A stretch of 64,000 bases of DNA from Nonomuraea rhodomycinica (GCF_013363995.1 NZ_JABWGO010000009.1:62001-126000); one strand, 5' to 3'; shown: positions 8,757 through 16,822, counted from the stretch's first letter. A program made the numbers and translations. The notes: generated by a model not told the origin, from the sequence alone.

Positions 8757-9518
8757 TCAGGCGCCCGGCGCGCGGACGTACGGGGTCGTGGTGCCCAGCG
8801 GCTCGAACCCGAGGCGCAGCAGGATGGGGCGGCTCTCGTCGGAGGCGTCCACGTGGAGGTAGCGGTAGCCGCGCTCGACGGCCACCCGCGCCCGGTGGGC
8901 CACCAGCGCCCGGTACACGCCGCGCCCGCGCCAGCCGGGCGCGGTGCCGCCGCCGAAGAGCCCGGCGAACTCGGTGTCCGGGTCGAGGTCGAGCCGCGCC
9001 CCGCTGACCGGCCGGTCGCCGGCCATCGCGACGACCGCGACCATCGACTCGGGCCGCTCGGCCAGCCGGCGCACCAGCCGCTCGCGCAGCCCGGGCAGCG
9101 ACATGCCGAACGCGTCCTCGTGCGCCCGCACGAGCAGGTCGATCCCGGCCGGGTCCTCCACCGGAAGCAGGGCGACGCCGTCGGGCAGCAGCGGCTCGGC
9201 GGCCATGGCGGCGGCCTCGGCGGCCAGCAGGGTCTCCTCCGGCTCGGCCGCGAAGCCCGCCGCCAGCAGCCGCTCCGCCAGGTCGGCGGGGCGGTCGTGG
9301 GAGTAGAGCTTCCACTCGAAGTCGCGGTTCAACGAGGTGAAGTAGGCCACCTGCGCCGCGATCTCCGCGTCGGCCGTGTCCTCGTCGAGGTCCGACCACA
9401 GGATGCCGTTCCAGCCGCCCTCGGCCGCCTTGCGCACCACGCGGCCCACCCGCTCGCCCCGGCGGATCCGTACCTGGCGCTCGTAGGCCGCCAGCACCTC
9501 GTCACGATTCACCGGCAC
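8757..9518 (-). CDS. GNAT-family N-acetyltransferase
   Basis: A 253-residue protein whose C-terminal half is a GNAT acetyltransferase domain. The acetyl-CoA-binding motif A reads APGWRGRGVYRALVAHR (R-x-x-G-x-G/A form, about residues 188-205), followed by the VDASDESRPILLRLGFEPLG motif B segment. The N-terminal half (to about 110) is a second, degenerate GNAT-like unit, as in tandem-GNAT proteins. The start is a GTG at 9518; GTG at 9512 is possible. It stands at the end of the leftward TenA-Fpg-HxlR-rhodanese group, 53 bases behind the rhodanese gene, and may share its transcript. Acceptor substrate unknown. Confidence 0.88.
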   Translation of the reverse strand: MPVNRDEVLAAYERQVRIRRGERVGRVVRKAAEGGWNGILWSDLDEDTADAEIAAQVAYFTSLNRDFEWKLYSHDRPADLAERLLAAGFAAEPEETLLAAEAAAMAAEPLLPDGVALLPVEDPAGIDLLVRAHEDAFGMSLPGLRERLVRRLAERPESMVAVVAMAGDRPVSGARLDLDPDTEFAGLFGGGTAPGWRGRGVYRALVAHRARVAVERGYRYLHVDASDESRPILLRLGFEPLGTTTPYVRAPGA

Positions 9519-9571
9519 AGCTCATCAGCCGGGACACGGACCCGGCAACCGGTTTGCGGCCGGTTTGCGGC

Positions 9572-9895
9572 TCAGGCCACGAACGGCGGCCGGCCGGTCT
9601 CGCTGACCATCGGGCGGCTCGCGCCCTCCCACGACTGCATGCCGCCGCCGACGTTGACCGCCTCGCGCCCGAGGTGGTTGAGCCAGGCCGCGACCTGGTA
9701 GGACCGGCCGCCGACCCGGCAGACGACGTAGACCTTCCGGTCGGCGGGGACCTCGTCCACCCGTCCCTGGATCTCGGTCATCGGGATGTGCACGGCCTCG
9801 GGAGCGTGGCCCGCCACCCACTCCTCGCGCTCACGCACGTCCAGCAGGAAAGCGTCGGCGGGGACGTCGCGTGCCTCTACCTCGGGAACCGTCAT
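9572..9895 (-). CDS. Rhodanese-like sulfurtransferase
   Basis: A 107-residue single-domain rhodanese. The substrate-binding DVREREEWVAGHAPEAVHIPM block is followed by the active-site loop with the catalytic cysteine (VVCRVGGRS, near residue 66) and then the VGGGMQSWE terminal motif. The loop C-R-V-G-G-R-S fits the six-residue sulfurtransferase loop. It probably carries persulfide sulfur for small-molecule or redox chemistry in the cytoplasm. Its ATG overlaps the stop of the HxlR gene upstream (ATGA at 9892-9895), so the regulator and enzyme are co-expressed. Confidence 0.93.
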   Translation of the reverse strand: MTVPEVEARDVPADAFLLDVREREEWVAGHAPEAVHIPMTEIQGRVDEVPADRKVYVVCRVGGRSYQVAAWLNHLGREAVNVGGGMQSWEGASRPMVSETGRPPFVA

Positions 9896-10305
9896 GCGTC
9901 CATCATCTCGCGTCCCCGGTCGTAGGCCGCACGGGCCTCGGCGATCTCGCGCTGGTGGTCCTCGGTCCAGGTCACCAGCGCCTTGATCGTCTCGTGCAGG
10001 GTGCGGCCGAGCGGGGTGAGCGCGTAGTCGACGCGCGGCGGCACCACGGGGTGGACGGTGCGGCTCACCAGGCCGTCGCGCTCCAGGTGGCGCAGGGTCA
10101 CGCTGAGCATGCGCTGGCTGACGCCGTCGATCTCGCGGCGCAGCTCGCTGAAGCGCAGGCTCTGGCAGTCGAGCAGGGCGATGACCAGCAGCGACCACTT
10201 GTCGGCGACGCGGTCCAGGATCTGGCGGACCTCGCAGCCCTCACGCGTGTCCCACTGCCGGACGTCGTAGTCGTCGGTCGTCTCGCAGGAGGCAGGGTCG
10301 TCCAT
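9892..10305 (-). CDS. HxlR-family transcriptional regulator
   Basis: A 137-residue winged-helix repressor or activator of the HxlR type. The family core is present: CEVRQILDRVADKWSLLVIALL (about 24-45), RFSELRREIDGVSQRMLSVTLRHLERDGLV and the beta-wing PPRVDYALTPLGRTL. Cysteines at the N-terminus (ASCE, REGCE) could serve as a redox switch, as in HypR-like members; this is inference. ATG at 10305 was chosen from the conserved N-terminal length. A perfect 8-bp inverted repeat lies 28 bases upstream. Translation is coupled to the downstream rhodanese gene. Confidence 0.92.
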   Translation of the reverse strand: MDDPASCETTDDYDVRQWDTREGCEVRQILDRVADKWSLLVIALLDCQSLRFSELRREIDGVSQRMLSVTLRHLERDGLVSRTVHPVVPPRVDYALTPLGRTLHETIKALVTWTEDHQREIAEARAAYDRGREMMDA

Positions 10306-10332
10306 GGCATCCCATGCTGGCTCAGGCGGCGG

Positions 10333-10353
10333 TCGGTTACAAGAGGTAACCGA
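10333..10353. promoter_or_regulatory. Inverted repeat, probable HxlR operator
   Basis: TCGGTTAC-AAGAG-GTAACCGA is a perfect 8-bp inverted repeat with a 5-base spacer in the 50-bp gap between fpg and the HxlR gene. It lies just upstream of the HxlR start, as expected for an autoregulatory site. A promoter for the HxlR-rhodanese pair must lie in or near this gap. Confidence 0.65.
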
Positions 10354-10355
10354 TA

Positions 10356-11234
10356 CTACTTGAGCAGGCGCGACAGACGCCGGTCGGCGAGCGGCTTGCC
10401 GCCCGTCTGGCAGGTCGGGCAGTACTGGAGCGAGGAGTCGGCGAACGACACCTCGCGGATGGTGTCGCCGCAGACGTCGCACGGCTGGCCGGCGCGGTTG
10501 TGGACGCGCAGGCCCGACTTCTTCTCGGCCTTGAGGTCCTTGGCGGCCAGCCCGCGGGCCCGCTCCACGGCCTCGCGCAGCGTCTGGACGATGGCCTCGT
10601 GCAGGTCGGCGATCTGCGCGTCGGTCAGCGTGGAAGCGATCTTGAACGGGGACATCCTGGCCGCGTGCAGCACCTCGTCGGAGTAGGCGTTGCCGATGCC
10701 CGCGATGACCTTCTGGTCGCGCAGCAGCCCCTTGATCTGGGTGCGGTTGCCGCCGACGATCCGCTTGAGCGCGTCGGCCGTGAACGTCTCGGCCAGCGGG
10801 TCGGGACCGAGCGAGGCCACGCCGGGCACCTCGGCCGGGTCCCGCACCACGTACAGGGCGAGGCGCTTCTGCGTGCCCGCCTCGGTCAGCTCGAACCCCG
10901 GCGCCAGGCCCTCCTCGTCGGGCGCCAGCCGCACCCGCGCCGCGAGCGGCCCCTTGCCGGGACGCACGGGCCTGGCCCCCGACAGGTCGTCGCGCCAGCG
11001 CAGCCAGCCGGCCCGGGCCAGATGGATGACCAGGTGCAGCCCGTCGCAGTCGAGGTCGAGGAACTTGCCGTGCCGGGACACGCCGGTCACGGTCAGCCCG
11101 CCCAGCGCGCTCACCGGCGGGTCGAACGTCTTGAGCGCCTGGATGGCCACCACGTCCACGGCCAGCACGGTGCGGCCGACCGCCCGCTCGCGCAGGAACC
11201 CGGCCAGCGACTCGACTTCGGGAAGTTCCGGCAT
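10356..11234 (-). CDS. Fpg/Nei-family DNA glycosylase
   Basis: A 292-residue formamidopyrimidine-DNA glycosylase/endonuclease VIII family enzyme. It excises oxidised bases and nicks abasic sites. The N-terminus MPELPEVE supplies the catalytic Pro and Glu, GKFLDLD carries the conserved beta-strand lysine, and the helix-two-turn-helix (NAYSDEVLHAARMSPFK) is present. The C-terminal zinc finger is intact: CDVCGD...YCPTCQTGG. The finger end differs from the CQR of textbook Fpg, so substrate range (Fpg versus Nei-like) is left open. The gene lies 15 bases behind the TenA gene on the same strand and is probably co-transcribed with it. Confidence 0.93.
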   Translation of the reverse strand: MPELPEVESLAGFLRERAVGRTVLAVDVVAIQALKTFDPPVSALGGLTVTGVSRHGKFLDLDCDGLHLVIHLARAGWLRWRDDLSGARPVRPGKGPLAARVRLAPDEEGLAPGFELTEAGTQKRLALYVVRDPAEVPGVASLGPDPLAETFTADALKRIVGGNRTQIKGLLRDQKVIAGIGNAYSDEVLHAARMSPFKIASTLTDAQIADLHEAIVQTLREAVERARGLAAKDLKAEKKSGLRVHNRAGQPCDVCGDTIREVSFADSSLQYCPTCQTGGKPLADRRLSRLLK

Positions 11235-11249
11235 GCAATCAGGGTACGT

Positions 11250-11855
11250 TCACGGCACGTCCCAGAAGGCCAGCTCGTGGGCCATGCCCTCACGGAAGAG
11301 CCGCTCGGCCCGCGCCGGGTCCGGAGCCGCCTCGTCGATCATCTGCGCGATGCGCCCGGTCAGCGCCGCGAAGCCGGGGTCGGCGTAGGTGTCGACCCAG
11401 GCGCGGTAGCGCGGCTCGGCCGGCGGGTCCTGCGCGAGGATCCGGCCCAGCGTCGAGTACCCCCACATGCACGGGTAGAGCGCCGCCAGCCCCTCCGCGT
11501 ACGTGGCGGCCGACTCCAGCAGGAACGACGTGTACGCGGCGCACGCCGGACCCTTCACGGCCCCCTCCAGGTCCGCGCCGAACTCCGCCGACATCGACCG
11601 GTGCAGGCTCAGCTCGTCGTGGAAGGTCGCGTGCGCCAGGTCCACCAGGTCGCCCAGGTGCCCGTCGGGCGCCTGCCAGGCCAGCCGGGCGAAGACCCGC
11701 ACGTAGTCGAGCAGGAACAGGTAGTCCTGCTCCAGCCAGGACCGGAACACCGGTTCGGGCAGGTCGCCGCGCCCGATCCCGGCGACGGTGGGGTGGGCGA
11801 GCTGGGCGTCGAGCAGCGGGCGGCCGACGGCGTGCAACTTCTCGGAGATGGCCAT
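11250..11855 (-). CDS. tenA: TenA-family thiaminase II / aminopyrimidine aminohydrolase
   Basis: A 201-residue all-helical TenA protein, the usual family length. It carries the expected active-site pieces: FRSWLEQDYLFLLDY near 38-52, FHDELSLH, the cysteine-tyrosine motif CMWGYSTLG (catalytic Cys and its Tyr partner) and the terminal HELAFWD glutamate. TenA hydrolyses aminomethylpyrimidine from degraded thiamine to HMP, so it feeds the same pathway as the riboswitch-controlled CytX permease 7 kb away. No riboswitch is visible in front of this gene; only 45 bases separate it from the divergent GPP34 gene. It is first in a leftward run with fpg. Confidence 0.92.
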   Translation of the reverse strand: MAISEKLHAVGRPLLDAQLAHPTVAGIGRGDLPEPVFRSWLEQDYLFLLDYVRVFARLAWQAPDGHLGDLVDLAHATFHDELSLHRSMSAEFGADLEGAVKGPACAAYTSFLLESAATYAEGLAALYPCMWGYSTLGRILAQDPPAEPRYRAWVDTYADPGFAALTGRIAQMIDEAAPDPARAERLFREGMAHELAFWDVP

Positions 11856-11900
11856 GAACGGCCACGTTAACCGGCGGGGCCGCGCGTTAGTGTCGAGGGC

Positions 11901-12560
11901 ATGACTGTGACGATCGCCGAGGAACTCCTCCTGCTGGCCCACAGCGAGGACGAGGGCAAGCAGCTCGTCGGCTCCACCCAGCTCGACCCCGCGATCGGCG
12001 GCGCGCTCCTGGCCGAACTCGCCGTCAACGACCGGATCGAGCTGTCGGACAAGACCGTGACGGTCAAGGACCCCACCCCTCTCGGCGACGACGAGCTGGA
12101 CGGCGTCCTGGCCCGCATCGCGGCCGAGGGCAAGGAGCGCAAGCCCGTCTGGTGGGTGCAGAAGCTCATGTCCGGCAAGCCGCGCCGGCGGCTGCTGACC
12201 CGGCTCGTCGAGCGGGGCGTGCTGGCCGAGCAGCGCGGCAAGGTGCTGGGGATCTTCACGACGACCCGCTGGCCGGAGGCCGACGGCTCCGTCGAGGCGA
12301 ACGTGCGCGAGCGGGTCGCGAGCGCGCTCGCGGGCGCCGACCCCGACCCGCGCACCGCGGTGCTCATCGCGCTGCTGCACGCCGCCAAGATCGACCGCAA
12401 GGCGTTCCCGGGGGCGAGCAAGGAGCGCGTCAAGGAGATCGCCGAGGGCGCGTGGGCGGCCGACGCCGTGGCCAAGACCATCGCGGCCATCAACGCGGCC
12501 ATGATGGCCGCGGTCACCTCCGCCGCCGTCGCCGCCGCGAGCAGCGCCGGCACGAGCTGA
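11901..12560 (+). CDS. GPP34-family protein
   Basis: A 219-residue bacterial member of the GPP34 (Golgi phosphoprotein 3) family. The N-terminus MTVTIAEELLLLAHSEDEGKQ and the GGALLAELAVNDRI segment are typical, and TTTRWPEADGSVEANVRERV marks the conserved middle. In eukaryotes the fold binds phosphatidylinositol-4-phosphate; in actinobacteria the function is unknown and often linked to membranes or metabolite production. The C-terminus is alanine-rich (AAINAAMMAAVTSAAVAAAS) and probably helical. It is monocistronic, divergent from tenA and convergent with the LCP gene. Confidence 0.9.
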   Translation: MTVTIAEELLLLAHSEDEGKQLVGSTQLDPAIGGALLAELAVNDRIELSDKTVTVKDPTPLGDDELDGVLARIAAEGKERKPVWWVQKLMSGKPRRRLLTRLVERGVLAEQRGKVLGIFTTTRWPEADGSVEANVRERVASALAGADPDPRTAVLIALLHAAKIDRKAFPGASKERVKEIAEGAWAADAVAKTIAAINAAMMAAVTSAAVAAASSAGTS

Positions 12561-12575
12561 GCCGGCACGGGCCGA

Positions 12576-12602
12576 GCCCGGCCGCCCGCGTGGGGGCCGG
12601 GC
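12576..12602. terminator. Hairpin between convergent GPP34 and LCP genes
   Basis: GCCCGGCC and GGCCGGGC pair over 8 bp around an 11-base loop in the 54-bp gap between two converging genes. It is GC-rich with no T-run; a bidirectional terminator is likely from position. Confidence 0.45.
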
Positions 12603-12614
12603 CCGGGAGGCCGG

Positions 12615-13955
12615 TCAGTTGGCGTCGAGGATCTCCTGCGGCACCGGCTTGTCGTTCTTCAGCGCGTCGAACAGCGCCAGCGCGCGGGTGCGGTCCCACT
12701 TGACCGCCGAGCCGCCGCCCGCGATCTCGTTGCCGCCGAACGGCACCACGGTCGTCACCGGGCTGTCGCCCATCGCGAGCCCCAGCGACAGCATGTCCAG
12801 CGCTCCGGTGTCGGAGTCGACGGTGACGGCGTCGGTGGCGCTCATGGCCAGCGGGATCGAGGTGAACGGGTTGAGCAGCACGCCGGGCCCGGCCGCCTTC
12901 TTGACCACCGCGCCCAGGAACTGCCGCTGCCGCTTGGTCCGCTCGAAGTCGGGCAGCGCGCCGCCCTTGCGGGTGCGCACGTAGCCGAGGGCCTGGCTGC
13001 CGTTGAGCACCTGGCGGCCCTTCTTCAGCTTGAGCCCGGCCTTGGGGTCGTCCACGGCGGCCCGTACGTCGATCTCGACGCCGCCGATGGCGTCCACGAT
13101 GCCGACGAACCCGGCGAAGCCGATCTCCATGTAGTGGTCCACGTGCACGCCGGTGACGGTCTCGACGGTGCGGACCAGCAGCTTCGGCCCGCCGATCGCG
13201 TACGCGGCGTTGAGCTTGTTGCGGCCCTTGCCGGGGATGGTGACGGCCGAGTCGCGGGGCAGGCTGACCAGCGTGGGCCTGTCGCTGCCGTCGGGGATGT
13301 GCAGCAGCATCATCGAGTCGGTGCGCTGCCCGGCCGCGCGGCCGGTGGCGAGCTTGCGGCGCTGCGCCGCCGACAGGCCCTTGCGGCTGTCGGAGCCGAC
13401 GAGCAGCCAGTTGGTGCCCGGGGTGTCGGCCACGCGGCCCGGGTAGTTGTCCAGGACGCCCTCGATGCCGGCCAGCCGCGAGTTGATCCAGAAGAACAGC
13501 CCCACGGTGGCGACCAGCAGCACGGCGACCACGGCCGCCACGATCTTGAGGATGGTGCGGCCCGAGGGCCGCTTCCTGGGCGAGCGCGGGCGCGGCGGGC
13601 CGGGCGGCTCGCCGGGGCCCGGGGGCTCGTCCCGCCGGCCGAGGGGCCTGACGGGCGACTTGCCCGAGCGCTCACGCCCGTACACGCGGCCGGCCCCGGG
13701 GCGGGGCGCGTCGCCGGAGGGCGGAGCGGGCTCGGAGTGGGCCGGCAGCAGGTGCGTGGACGCCGACTCGGGGCCGGCGCCCGGCCGCGCGCCGGGCGGC
13801 GGGCCCGAAGGCGGGCGGGACGCGTCACGGCCGGGCATCGCGGGTCGCTGGTGCGCCGGGGCGCCGCCCGAGAGCGGGCCACCGTCGGTGCGGGGAGGCA
13901 GCGGGCGCCCGTCGCCCGGCGAGCGCATGGCCCGCGTGCGGTCGTCCTCAGACAC
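12615..13955 (-). CDS. LytR-CpsA-Psr (LCP) family cell-wall glycopolymer ligase
   Basis: A 446-residue LCP protein. A long disordered, proline/glycine/arginine-rich cytoplasmic N-terminus (to about 130) leads to one transmembrane helix (ILKIVAAVVAVLLVATVGLFFW) and the extracellular LCP domain. Conserved signatures: LLVGSDSR, QRTDSMMLLHIP, LVSLPRDSAVTIPG, KLNAAYAIGG, and the arginine-bearing FERTKRQRQFL. LCP enzymes move teichoic-acid-like or arabinogalactan polymers from lipid carriers to peptidoglycan. The disordered cytoplasmic tail is a possible target of the Ser/Thr kinases encoded 10 kb away (inference). Divergent from the CNNM pair. Confidence 0.94.
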   Translation of the reverse strand: MSEDDRTRAMRSPGDGRPLPPRTDGGPLSGGAPAHQRPAMPGRDASRPPSGPPPGARPGAGPESASTHLLPAHSEPAPPSGDAPRPGAGRVYGRERSGKSPVRPLGRRDEPPGPGEPPGPPRPRSPRKRPSGRTILKIVAAVVAVLLVATVGLFFWINSRLAGIEGVLDNYPGRVADTPGTNWLLVGSDSRKGLSAAQRRKLATGRAAGQRTDSMMLLHIPDGSDRPTLVSLPRDSAVTIPGKGRNKLNAAYAIGGPKLLVRTVETVTGVHVDHYMEIGFAGFVGIVDAIGGVEIDVRAAVDDPKAGLKLKKGRQVLNGSQALGYVRTRKGGALPDFERTKRQRQFLGAVVKKAAGPGVLLNPFTSIPLAMSATDAVTVDSDTGALDMLSLGLAMGDSPVTTVVPFGGNEIAGGGSAVKWDRTRALALFDALKNDKPVPQEILDAN

Positions 13956-14015
13956 TTCCCCCTACTTCCCTTCGGCTGCCATAAACGCTACGTCGTACCT
14001 GCGCCAGTGAAGACG

Positions 14016-14204
14016 GCCCGCTCGGCTTTTCCCACGGAAAAGTACGCAGAACTAGCGGGCAGTCACGCTGGAAACATAGTGGAGAGGTGGATCGTTACGG
14101 TTATGGACGACCTCTATCGAAGGGATGATCGTGTCCGCTCCGGACCCCTGGAGTAGCGGCCCGTGCGTGCGCACGGGTGCCTCTGAGAGCTCACCATGGT
14201 GAGC
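14016..14204 (+). promoter_or_regulatory. Structured 5' leader of the CNNM/CorC gene pair
   Basis: The 240-bp gap ahead of the CNNM gene is rich in helices. Outer stem GCCCGCT/AGCGGGC (14016-14022 with 14054-14060) encloses CTTTTCC-CAC-GGAAAAG (14026-14042). Near the start, CCCGTGCG-TG-CGCACGGG (14160-14177) competes with GGTG (14176-14179) pairing to CACC (14192-14195), which in turn competes with a perfect palindrome GCTCAC-CATG-GTGAGC (14189-14204) that encloses the start codon. The arrangement looks like a translational switch. It matches no riboswitch class I can name. Confidence 0.45.
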
Positions 14205-15557
14205 GCCTATCTGGGCCTGCTGGCCCTCCTCCTTCTCACCGCGGCGACCGGCTACTTCGTCGCCCAGGAGTTCGCCTTCGTGGCGGCCGACCGGACCGTC
14301 CTGCGCGAGCAGGCCGCGGCCGGTGACAAGGCCGCGGACAACGCCCTGCAGGTGACCTCCCGTCTTTCGTTCATGCTCTCCGGCGCGCAGCTCGGCATCA
14401 CGGTGACGGCGCTGCTGGTCGGCTTCCTGGCCGAGCCGGCGATCGCCACGCTCGTACGGCCGTGGCTGAGCGACACGGGGCTGCCCGGCGCGGCCGTCAC
14501 CGGACTGTCGGTGGCCGCCGGCGTGTTCGTCGCGACCGTCGTGCAGATGGTCCTCGGCGAGCTCGCGCCCAAGAACCTCGGCATCGCCCGGCCGGAGGCC
14601 GTCGCCAAGTTCCTGGCCGGCTCGACGCTGGCCTACCTGGCCGTGGTCGGCCCGGTGGTGCGCCTGTTCGACTCGGCGGCCACCGGCGTGCTGCGGCGCG
14701 TCGGCATCGAGCCCGTCGAGGAGGTGGAGCACGGCGCCACGCCCGAGGAACTGTCGCGGATCATCGCCGAGTCCACGCGGGCGGGCGAGCTGCCGCCCCG
14801 GCTGTCCGACCTGCTGGAGCGGGCCCTGGAGTTCGGCGACCGCATCGCCGAGGAGATCATGGTGCCGCGCCCGCGCGTGGTCGCGCTGCGCGACTCCCAG
14901 CCCATCTCCGACCTCGTGGACGTCATGCGCGACCGCGGCCACTCCCGCTACCCGGTGCTGGGCGCCGACGGCGACGTGGCCGGCGTGACGGGCGTGCGCG
15001 AGCTGCTGGCCTCCGGCCTGGACGCCGCCGCGGGCGGCAGGGTCGGCGACGTCATGCGCCCGGCCCGCCTGGTGCCCGACTCGCTGCCCCTGCCGGCCGT
15101 GGTCGAGGAGATGCGGGCGGCCAAGGACGACATCGTCTGCGTCATCGACGAGTACGGCGGCCTGGCCGGCGTCATCACCATCGAGGACCTGGCCGAGGAA
15201 CTGGTCGGCGAGCTCGTCGACGAGAACGACCCGGAGCCGGCCGGCGCCGTGGAGCGCCCCGACGGCGGCTGGGACGTGCCCGGCCGCCTCCGCCTCGACG
15301 AGGTGGAGCGGGCCACCGGCGTGGCCCTGCCGGAGAGCGACGACTACGACACGCTCGCCGGTCTCATCCTGGCCCGGCTGGGCCGCATGCCCGAGGCGGG
15401 CGACCAGGTGGTCGTGCCGCTGGAGACCGAGCCCGACCTGTTCGCCGACGACGACGGCGGCGAGCGGCTGGCGGAGCTGACCGTGCTCTCGCTCGACCGC
15501 CGCGTGCCGGGCCTGGTGCGCCTGTCGCCGGTGCTGCAGACGGAGGCCGCGCGATGA
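14196..15557 (+). CDS. CNNM/CorC-HlyC-type membrane transporter
   Basis: A 453-residue hemolysin C/CorC-like protein. An N-terminal CNNM (DUF21) membrane domain of about four helices (residues 1-170; APKNLGIARPEAVAKFLAGS) precedes a pair of CBS domains (about 195-330; IMVPRPRVVAL, VIDEYGGLAGVITIEDL) and a C-terminal CorC_HlyC domain (about 345-435). Family members export or exchange Mg2+ (MpfA/CorB group). The next gene overlaps by ATGA and encodes a second, shorter CNNM protein, so the two probably work together, possibly as a heteromer. The start codon sits inside a palindrome, which points to control of translation. Confidence 0.93.
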   Translation: MVSAYLGLLALLLLTAATGYFVAQEFAFVAADRTVLREQAAAGDKAADNALQVTSRLSFMLSGAQLGITVTALLVGFLAEPAIATLVRPWLSDTGLPGAAVTGLSVAAGVFVATVVQMVLGELAPKNLGIARPEAVAKFLAGSTLAYLAVVGPVVRLFDSAATGVLRRVGIEPVEEVEHGATPEELSRIIAESTRAGELPPRLSDLLERALEFGDRIAEEIMVPRPRVVALRDSQPISDLVDVMRDRGHSRYPVLGADGDVAGVTGVRELLASGLDAAAGGRVGDVMRPARLVPDSLPLPAVVEEMRAAKDDIVCVIDEYGGLAGVITIEDLAEELVGELVDENDPEPAGAVERPDGGWDVPGRLRLDEVERATGVALPESDDYDTLAGLILARLGRMPEAGDQVVVPLETEPDLFADDDGGERLAELTVLSLDRRVPGLVRLSPVLQTEAAR

Positions 15558-16585
15558 CGATGATCCTGCTCAGCCTGGTGCTGCTGGCGCTGAACGCGGT
15601 CTTCGTGGCCGCGGAGTTCGCCTTCGTCTCGGCCCGGCGCCACCGCCTGGAGGAGGCGGCCGGCGGCGGCAACCGGCTGGTCCGCTTCGCGGCCAGGTCG
15701 GCGGTGGGCGGCGGGCGCCAGCTGTCGATGATGCTGGCGGGCGCCCAGCTCGGCATCACGCTCTGCACGCTGGGCCTCGGCCAGGTCACCGAGCCGGCGA
15801 TCGAGCACTTCCTGGAGCCGGTCTTCGCGGCCGTCGGGGTTCCCGAGTCGCTGCGCATGCCGATCGCGCTGACCATCGCGCTGGCGCTGGTGACGTTCCT
15901 GCACATGGTCATCGGCGAGATGGCGCCCAAGTCGTGGGCGCTCACCGCGCCCGAGCGGGCCGCCATGCTGCTGACGGTGCCCTTCCGCGCGTTCGTGACC
16001 GTGACGCGTCCGCTGCTGTCGGCGCTGAACGGCCTGACGAACCTCATCCTGCGGGCCTTCGGCGTCACCCCGCGCGACGAGCTGGCGACGACCCGCACCC
16101 CGCGCCAGCTCGCCATGCTGGTGGGCGAGTCGGGCCGGATGGGCCTGCTCGACAGGGACGAGCACGACCTGCTGACGCGGGCGCTCCGACTGGAGGCGGA
16201 GGGCATCGAGCGGCTCATGGTGCCCATCGGCCGCGCCGTGACCGTGCCCCCGGAGGCCGGCGCCGAGGCCATCAGGCGGGCCGCCCGCGAGAGCGGGCAC
16301 CTGCGGCTGCTCGTCGGCGTCCCCGGCGCGGTCATGGGGGTGCTGCACGCCCGTGAGGCGCTGCTGCAGCCGAACGCCACGGCCGGGAGCCTGGCGCGCC
16401 CGGCGCCGCGGCTGGCGTGCGTCACGCAGGTGCCCGAGGCCGTGACGGCGCTCCAGGAGGCCCGCGCGCACCTGGCGCTGGTCACGGGGCAGGACGGCGA
16501 GGTCATCGGCATGGTGACGCTCTCGGACCTGATCGGGGAGTTGCTGGACACCCGCGCCGCCCTGACAGCCCCTGTGCCCGCCTGA
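15554..16585 (+). CDS. Second CNNM/CBS-domain membrane protein, lacking CorC_HlyC
   Basis: A 343-residue paralogue of the preceding gene, with which it overlaps by ATGA. It has the CNNM domain (AAEFAFVSARRHRLEE, AGAQLGITLCTLGLGQVTEPA, GEMAPKSWALTAPERAAMLL) and a shortened CBS pair (LMVPIGRAVTVPPEAGAEAI to GMVTLSDLIGELLD), but ends without the CorC_HlyC domain. Pairs of long and short CNNM genes are common in actinobacteria. Mg2+ or other divalent cation transport is inferred from the family. Membrane protein. Confidence 0.92.
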   Translation: MTMILLSLVLLALNAVFVAAEFAFVSARRHRLEEAAGGGNRLVRFAARSAVGGGRQLSMMLAGAQLGITLCTLGLGQVTEPAIEHFLEPVFAAVGVPESLRMPIALTIALALVTFLHMVIGEMAPKSWALTAPERAAMLLTVPFRAFVTVTRPLLSALNGLTNLILRAFGVTPRDELATTRTPRQLAMLVGESGRMGLLDRDEHDLLTRALRLEAEGIERLMVPIGRAVTVPPEAGAEAIRRAARESGHLRLLVGVPGAVMGVLHAREALLQPNATAGSLARPAPRLACVTQVPEAVTALQEARAHLALVTGQDGEVIGMVTLSDLIGELLDTRAALTAPVPA

Positions 16586-16613
16586 CGCGCGCCCGAGAGG
16601 CTCGACGGCCCCG

Positions 16614-16650
16614 CCGCCGCGGGCGGCCCGGAAGGGACCGCCCGCGGTGG
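16614..16650. terminator. GC-rich hairpin after the CNNM operon
   Basis: CCGCGGGCGG (16617-16626) and CCGCCCGCGG (16638-16647) pair perfectly around an 11-base loop, and the stem extends with one mismatch to 16614-16650. It lies 30 bases after the stop codon. There is no T-run, but its position and strength suit an actinobacterial terminator. Confidence 0.55.
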
Positions 16651-16765
16651 CGCACGCGCGCCGAATAACAGATCAAGCGCTCTAGAATGATGTATCGTTG
16701 CTCTCGGCGCCGGAGCGAGGGAGACCCGCCTCCGGGCCGTTCCCAGCCCGTCGATACCGCCGAAT

Positions 16766-16822
16766 CCCTGGCCCGTCCGCCAGGCGCGGTCCCGCCTGCG
16801 AGACAGCAGGCAGGCGCCAGGG
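16766..16822 (+). promoter_or_regulatory. Stem-loop leader before the I36-like gene
   Basis: CCCTGGC (16766-16772) pairs with GCCAGGG (16816-16822) and encloses GCCTGC-GAGACA-GCAGGC (16794-16811). A 10-base direct repeat CCCGTCGATA flanks it at 16747-16756 and 16828-16837, the second copy abutting the ribosome site. It was checked against the c-di-AMP (ydaO) pattern and does not fit. Confidence 0.3.

Noticed and set aside
13956..14195. M-box (Mg2+) riboswitch before the CNNM pair
   Set aside because: The M-box consensus blocks are not present; only an unclassified structured leader is supported.
14462..15553. Apparent upstream extension of the second CNNM gene
   Set aside because: The frame is open only because of GC bias inside the first CNNM gene; the real start is the ATGA at 15554.
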